Positions 7,091-10,620 of a DNA stretch of 10,620 nucleotides are shown here, one piece after another (the stretch's first letter is position 1; each line of letters opens with the position of its first letter). Origin of the DNA: Bacteroidota bacterium (lineage in GTDB: Bacteria > Bacteroidota > Rhodothermia > Rhodothermales > Bin80); assembly GCA_026702635.1 (NCBI GenBank), contig JAPPBZ010000139.1, positions 1 through 10,620 of the forward strand, read 5' to 3'. The translations under genes were made by a program, and so were the position numbers. The notes under the pieces are model-generated. The model did no database searches. It was not told where the DNA came from and was given only the letters and a program-made list of their open reading frames with translations.

Positions 7091-7636
7091 ATGTTTGATG
7101 GGACTCTTTCGCCAGACAACCTCCTGCTAGTTGGACGAATTGTTCGAACGCATGGATTAAAAGGTGAATGTAAAGTGGTCCCCGAAAGTGATGACCCAAA
7201 CCGGTTACGAAACTTAAGGAGGATTTGGCTGGGGGATACGCCACAGACCGCACAACCTTACAACGTAGAGAGTACCCGACTACAGAATTCCAGACGTGGC
7301 ACGACAGTACTGATGCAATTTGCAGGAATACACACAGTGACCGACGCAGAAGGCCTAGGGAAGCCACTAGTCTTTGCGGACCTGAACGATCTGCCGCCTT
7401 TGCAGCCGGGGGAATTCTTTCTGCATGATCTGATTGGGGTCGAAGTCGTGACCGATGAGGGGGAGTCAGTTGGCACCCTGAAAGATATATGGGATACGCA
7501 AAGTCACTCCCTGTATCTCATTGAACGTCCAGGAAAGAAGGAAGCGCTGATTCCTGCAGTCCCTGCATTCATCGTGTCAACGGATGTCGACCAGAGGCGT
7601 GTGGTGATCCGAACTGTAGAGGGGCTTTTAGACTAG
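7091..7636 (+). CDS. rimM: Ribosome maturation factor RimM
   Basis: RimM is a cytoplasmic assembly factor that binds S19 and the 16S 3' domain during 30S head maturation. The 181 residues fit the family (about 165-185). The N-terminal RimM domain opens with LLLVGRIVRTHGLKGECKV (11-29), the family hallmark. A linker with FADLNDLPPL leads to the C-terminal PRC-barrel domain (about 107-181): EFFLHDLIGVEVV, VGTLKDI, then EALIPAVPAFI (151-161) and the closing EGLLD. The ATG at 7091 is 12 bp after the rpsP stop and lacks a Shine-Dalgarno sequence. The next gene, trmD, starts 7 bp downstream, the classical rpsP-rimM-trmD-rplS arrangement. Confidence 0.96.
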   Translation: MFDGTLSPDNLLLVGRIVRTHGLKGECKVVPESDDPNRLRNLRRIWLGDTPQTAQPYNVESTRLQNSRRGTTVLMQFAGIHTVTDAEGLGKPLVFADLNDLPPLQPGEFFLHDLIGVEVVTDEGESVGTLKDIWDTQSHSLYLIERPGKKEALIPAVPAFIVSTDVDQRRVVIRTVEGLLD

Positions 7637-7643
7637 AGAGATC

Positions 7644-8330
7644 ATGCGAATCGACATTGTAACAGCATTGCCGAATCAGCTCAAGAAAGCACTTGATCTG
7701 ACTGTGGTGCGCCGGGCAAAGAAGGAAGTCGTATTACGTGTGCATGATCTGCGAACGTATGCCGAAGGGCAGCATCAGCAAATTGATGACTATCCTTACG
7801 GTGGGGGTGTCGGGATGGTACTGAAGCCAGAACCGATCTTTAACTGCATTGAGGCGCTGAATCATCGTCCAGATGAAGTGATTTATTTAAGCCCGGATGG
7901 TGAGCCTTTTACCCAGTCCTTGGCAAACACACTCTCGCTCAAGAATCATCTCGTTCTACTTGCGGGGCATTACAAAGGGGTGGATCACCGGGTCCGGGAA
8001 ACGCTGGTGACTCGGGAGATATCGGTGGGGGATTATGTACTCAGCGGTGGAGAACTTCCCGCACTTCTGGTCATGGATGCAGTACTTCGGCTAATTCCTG
8101 GGGTACTTGGAGATGCACAATCTGCTCTGGAAGACTCATTCCAGGATGGACTTCTCGGTGCCCCAGAGTACACACGCCCTGCCTCTTTTCGTGGGCTTCA
8201 GGTCCCGAAAGTACTTCGTAGTGGAAATCATAGTAAAATTGTCGAATGGCGCGATCAAATTCGGCAACAGCGTACCCGGGAGCGGCGCCCGGATCTCTGG
8301 CAACAGCACGCCGCACAGGTTCAAACCTGA
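7644..8330 (+). CDS. trmD: tRNA (guanine-N1)-methyltransferase TrmD
   Basis: TrmD is a SPOUT-class methyltransferase that uses SAM to make m1G37 in tRNAs with G36, preventing +1 frameshifts. It acts as a dimer whose SAM site lies in a trefoil knot. Motifs seen are DDYPYGGGVGMVLKPEPI (48-65), AGHYKGVDHRV (107-117), ISVGDYVLSGGELPA (126-140), RLIPGVLG (149-156), and EDSF (163-166), where D164 matches the catalytic Asp (D169 in E. coli); LLGAPEYTRP and LRSGNHSKIVEWR follow. The SAM loop reads HYKG where Proteobacteria have RYEG, which I take as a lineage variant. At 228 residues it is about 25 shorter than E. coli TrmD, mainly in the C-terminal tail. The ATG at 7644 follows a weak GAGAG six bases upstream. 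Confidence 0.97.
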   Translation: MRIDIVTALPNQLKKALDLTVVRRAKKEVVLRVHDLRTYAEGQHQQIDDYPYGGGVGMVLKPEPIFNCIEALNHRPDEVIYLSPDGEPFTQSLANTLSLKNHLVLLAGHYKGVDHRVRETLVTREISVGDYVLSGGELPALLVMDAVLRLIPGVLGDAQSALEDSFQDGLLGAPEYTRPASFRGLQVPKVLRSGNHSKIVEWRDQIRQQRTRERRPDLWQQHAAQVQT

Positions 8331-8347
8331 CGTTAGCTCTAAGAATC

Positions 8348-8707
8348 ATGTCTAAAGATCTGCTGAAAATCGTAGAAACCACACAGTTGCGTGAAGATTC
8401 GTTACCGAATTTTGAAGCTGGAGATACGGTAGCCGTACATCTGCGTGTGACCGAAGGGGGGAAAGAACGCATACAGATTTTTCAAGGTACGGTCATTGCG
8501 ATCCGTGGCGCAGGCGCCAACAAGACCTTTATGGTCAGAAAGATTTCCAGTGGTGTCGGGGTTGAGCGAGTTTTCCCGTTCCACTCCCCGAGAATCGCAC
8601 GTGTGGAAGTCAAACGCTTCGGGAGAGTACGTCGAGCAAAGCTCTACTACCTCCGTGATCTGCGCGGTAAAGCCTCCCGTATCAAGGAACGCGTGCGAGA
8701 TTCCTAG
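8348..8707 (+). CDS. rplS: 50S ribosomal protein L19
   Basis: L19 sits at the 30S-50S interface and contributes to an intersubunit bridge. The 119-residue product matches the family length (about 115-125). It shows FEAGDTVAVHLRVTEGGKER (22-41), the FQGTVIAIRGAG strand, GVGVERVFPFHSPRI (69-83) and the basic C-terminal VRRAKLYYLRDLRGKASRIK signature. The frame is open further upstream (a possible start at 8246 inside trmD), but the ATG at 8348 gives the standard N-terminus, and longer versions would overlap trmD with unrelated residues. It starts 17 bp after the trmD stop. No Shine-Dalgarno is visible. Confidence 0.97.
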   Translation: MSKDLLKIVETTQLREDSLPNFEAGDTVAVHLRVTEGGKERIQIFQGTVIAIRGAGANKTFMVRKISSGVGVERVFPFHSPRIARVEVKRFGRVRRAKLYYLRDLRGKASRIKERVRDS

Positions 8708-8715
8708 AATTGCCG

Positions 8716-9507
8716 ATGCAATTGGCGTTCTGGGATTTTCCATCGACGAAATGCCTTGAGGCTGCTGCTCAGTCACTGTGCAGGGAGACGGAGAAGCATT
8801 CCGCCTCATATTGTGCGGATTTATTGCGTCAGCAACAGGTTGATATAGCACTGTTGCCAGTGACCACTGTATTCACGGCGGTAGAGGAATTTGATATCAT
8901 ACCTGGTGGGGCAGTATCCTCATGGGGGTATCCGTTTGCGCGGCTGCGCGTTCATCAAGGCATCCAACGTGCTAAAGTACTGAAATCCTCTCCTGATCAG
9001 AAGCTTGAAGAATTCATGGCAAGAGTAATTCTGAAAGAGCATTATGGGCGGCAGGTTCAGGTTGTCTTTGATGGACGAGCCGATATTGAATTGCTCCCGG
9101 AATCAACTCCACTGCCCCGGGTCGAAGATCCAGACATACTGGATCTTGGGCAGGAATGGTATGAGCTTGCTCAATACCCGATGGTGTGGGGCGTGTACGC
9201 TTGCTTGAAAGGGGCGGGGAACGATCTAATGACGCAATCGCTGATTGAACTCACAGAGGAGGCTGAAATCGTTGCGCAAGAGTGGGGAACTAGGTCAGAC
9301 TCGCCGGAAGACAAATTTTTCGGTGAAAGCCTTCGGCTGCGCCTAGATGATGTTACCATTGCCGGACTTACTGCAATCCGGGAGTACATGTATTATTATG
9401 GGATAACAGAAGATCTTGTACCACTGCCAATATTTGTATCAGAGCATGCACAGCAGTTGCCGTGGTGGGGGCAGGACACGGGGCAGAATGGGGGAGAGAG
9501 GCTGTGA
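8716..9507 (+). CDS. MqnA-family protein (chorismate dehydratase-like, futalosine menaquinone pathway), divergent
   Basis: The 263-residue product has the two-lobed periplasmic-binding-protein-like fold pattern of the MqnA/MqnD family. Matching segments are VDIALLPVTTVF (42-53), SSWGYPFARLRVHQGI (68-83), LEEFMARVILKEHYG (97-111), and ILDLGQEWYELAQYPMVWGV (141-160), the most diagnostic. MqnA dehydrates chorismate to 3-[(1-carboxyvinyl)oxy]benzoate in the menaquinone pathway. The N-terminal SYLNTxPL motif of typical MqnA reads DFPSTKCL here (7-14), losing the conserved Asn, so catalysis is not assured. The start could also be a TTG at 8710, two bases after rplS; I chose the ATG at 8716 because the first beta strand begins there. 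No other mqn gene is in the window. Alternatives are a solute-binding protein or an MqnD-like enzyme. It sits between rplS and smpB, 3 bp before smpB. Confidence 0.72.
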   Translation: MQLAFWDFPSTKCLEAAAQSLCRETEKHSASYCADLLRQQQVDIALLPVTTVFTAVEEFDIIPGGAVSSWGYPFARLRVHQGIQRAKVLKSSPDQKLEEFMARVILKEHYGRQVQVVFDGRADIELLPESTPLPRVEDPDILDLGQEWYELAQYPMVWGVYACLKGAGNDLMTQSLIELTEEAEIVAQEWGTRSDSPEDKFFGESLRLRLDDVTIAGLTAIREYMYYYGITEDLVPLPIFVSEHAQQLPWWGQDTGQNGGERL

Positions 9508-9510
9508 GAA

Positions 9511-9966
9511 ATGGAAAAATCAAAGACAACCCTGGCAAGTAATCGTCGGGCCCGGCGACAGTATCATATTCTGGATACTATTGAGGCTGGAATGGTACTG
9601 GTCGGAACCGAGGTGAAATCAATTCGCGATGGACGCGTGAGCTTGGCAGAAGCATGGTGCAAAATTGAGCAACAGGAGATATTCCTGGTTGATGCGCATA
9701 TCTCGCACTATAAGCATGGGAACCTGAATAATCATGATCCCCTGCGCCCCCGAAAACTTCTGTTGCATCGCAAAGAAATCGTACGTTTACAAAAAGCAGT
9801 TGAACAAAAGGGCAACACATTAATCCCGCTCAGATTTTACCTGAATCACGGCAAGATTAAGGTAGAAATTGGCATTGCTCGGGGGAAAAAACTCTTTGAC
9901 AAACGGGCTGACATGGCGGAGCGGGATACGAAGCGACAACTGGAACGAACTCTGAAGCAATACTGA
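9511..9966 (+). CDS. smpB: SsrA (tmRNA)-binding protein SmpB
   Basis: SmpB binds tmRNA and delivers it to ribosomes stalled on non-stop mRNAs, where the complex tags the nascent chain for degradation. The 151 residues are typical (about 150-160). Visible are ASNRRARRQYHILDTIEAG (9-27), GTEVKSIRDGRVSL (32-45), NNHDPLRPRKLLLH (73-86), TLIPLRFYLNHGKIKVEI (103-120) and the near-invariant GIARGKKLFDKR (121-132), followed by a basic C-terminal tail that reads the empty mRNA channel. The ATG at 9511 begins 3 bp after the upstream stop, so translation may be coupled. tyrS starts one base after its stop. The ssrA gene itself is not in the window. Confidence 0.97.
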   Translation: MEKSKTTLASNRRARRQYHILDTIEAGMVLVGTEVKSIRDGRVSLAEAWCKIEQQEIFLVDAHISHYKHGNLNNHDPLRPRKLLLHRKEIVRLQKAVEQKGNTLIPLRFYLNHGKIKVEIGIARGKKLFDKRADMAERDTKRQLERTLKQY

Positions 9967-9967
9967 C

Positions 9968-10620
9968 ATGCATTTTCCACCAGTAGCTGAGCAGATGCTG
10001 CATTTAAGGCGCGGCGTTCAGGAGATCATACCGGAAGAAGAGCTTCACAAAAAATTGCTCTGTGCAGAGAAAACGGGGAAGCCACTCACCGTGAAGTTAG
10101 GATGTGACCCCAGTCGACCGGATCTGCATCTTGGGCATGCAGTTGTGCTGCGAAAGCTTCGGCAATTCCAGGACTTCGGGCACGAGATTGTCCTGATTGT
10201 TGGGGACTTTACCGGGATGATTGGAGATGCGAGTGGTCGCTCAAAAATGCGACCTGCACTCTCACTTGAAGAAACCCGCCGCAATGGGGAAACCTATTTT
10301 CAGCAGGCTTTACAGATCCTGCACTCTGATCGCATTCGCATCGTGTATAATTCCGAGTGGCTCGGAAAGCTTTCTTTTGAGGATGTAGTCCGGTTGGCGG
10401 GAAAATCTACGGTCGCTCGCATGTTGGAGCGCGATGATTTTTCAGGACGCTATGCGAAGGGAGATGCGATTGGGTTACATGAATTTCTCTATCCACTTGC
10501 GCAAGCCCAAGATTCGGTGGAGATAGAAGCAGATGTTGAGCTGGGTGGAACTGACCAGAAGTTCAACCTGCTAATGGGGAGGACCGTGCAAAAGAGTGTG
10601 GGGCTCTTGCCCCACACTCT
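9968..10620 (+). CDS. tyrS: Tyrosyl-tRNA synthetase, 3'-truncated by the window end
   Basis: This class I synthetase charges tRNA-Tyr. The visible 217 residues cover the catalytic Rossmann domain: LGCDPSRPDLHLGH (44-57), with HLGH as the HIGH signature; GDFTGMIGDASGRSK (79-93); GDAIGLHEFLYPLAQAQD (165-182); and ELGGTDQKFNLLMGR (191-205), which binds tyrosine and ATP. The pattern is that of the TyrZ/H. influenzae-type subfamily rather than the E. coli type. The KMSKS loop and the C-terminal S4-like domain lie beyond the window. The ATG at 9968 is one base after the smpB stop, so the two are probably translationally coupled. An internal ATG at residue 10 is a less likely start. The last dozen codons coincide with a perfect hairpin (10593-10620), so the final residues (LLPHT) should be treated with caution. 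Confidence 0.96.
   Translation, partial: MHFPPVAEQMLHLRRGVQEIIPEEELHKKLLCAEKTGKPLTVKLGCDPSRPDLHLGHAVVLRKLRQFQDFGHEIVLIVGDFTGMIGDASGRSKMRPALSLEETRRNGETYFQQALQILHSDRIRIVYNSEWLGKLSFEDVVRLAGKSTVARMLERDDFSGRYAKGDAIGLHEFLYPLAQAQDSVEIEADVELGGTDQKFNLLMGRTVQKSVGLLPHT
10593..10620. repeat. Perfect 12-bp inverted repeat with 4-nt loop at the window end
   Basis: AGAGTGTGGGGC (10593-10604), loop TCTT, then GCCCCACACTCT (10609-10620) are exact reverse complements, and the right arm ends at the last base shown, so the pairing may extend further. It lies inside tyrS, just after the conserved GGTDQKFNLLMGR segment, where a strong hairpin is not expected. Confidence 0.9.

Noticed and set aside
6774..7367. Long open frame on the minus strand across rpsP and rimM (197 codons)
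   Set aside because: It is antisense to two certain genes; its low-complexity Phe/Leu/Pro repeats simply mirror the rpsP AEKE repeat on the other strand.
8402..8851. Minus-strand open frame of 149 codons across rplS and the MqnA-like gene
   Set aside because: Antisense to a certain ribosomal protein gene; no family features.
1..10620. CRISPR arrays, insertion sequences, phage genes, defence systems, tRNA or rRNA genes
   Set aside because: None seen: no spaced direct repeats, no transposase or integrase frames, no tRNA-like cloverleafs. The only tandem repeat is the in-frame rpsP repeat.

Overview
The window looks like a chromosomal segment from a bacterium of the Fibrobacteres-Chlorobi-Bacteroidetes (FCB) group, most likely near Rhodothermota or Balneolota. 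The evidence is a C-terminal type IX secretion (T9SS type A) sorting domain on a large beta-propeller protein, a TrmD with the HYKG form of its SAM-site loop that I associate with Bacteroidota-like bacteria, an Ffh with the Bacteroidota-like wording of its G/M junction, and an almost complete lack of Shine-Dalgarno sequences. The phylum assignment is inference; no rRNA is present.

Layout: (1) 1-3165, plus strand: the 3' part of a large secreted Asp-box (BNR/sortilin-like) beta-propeller protein ending in a T9SS sorting domain; its 5' end lies outside the window. (2) 3166-4931: a minus-strand cluster, transcribed as 5-formyltetrahydrofolate cyclo-ligase (TTG start), then after 5 bp a 208-aa membrane protein with a C-terminal PspC domain, then after 205 bp a minimal 65-aa PspC protein. 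It converges on the propeller gene. (3) 4932-5064: a divergent intergenic region that must carry promoters for both sides, with a hairpin directly before the ffh start codon. (4) 5065-10620, plus strand: a tightly packed run ffh, rpsP, rimM, trmD, rplS, a divergent MqnA-family gene, smpB and tyrS (cut by the window end).

How the genes fit together: the plus-strand run is a translation and protein-export housekeeping operon. It covers the SRP GTPase, ribosomal proteins S16 and L19, the 30S maturation factor RimM, the tRNA m1G37 methyltransferase TrmD, the tmRNA partner SmpB and tyrosyl-tRNA synthetase. The ffh/rpsP/rimM/trmD/rplS order is classical. The MqnA-like gene between rplS and smpB is the only metabolic member, and it may not be a standard chorismate dehydratase.

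I do not see a clearly new multi-gene system here. The points most worth a second look are the divergent MqnA-like protein, the S16 tail made of seven perfect-length hexapeptide repeats, the unusual 208-aa PspC architecture beside a folate gene, and a perfect 12-bp hairpin at the extreme right end inside tyrS that may be an assembly or amplification fold-back.
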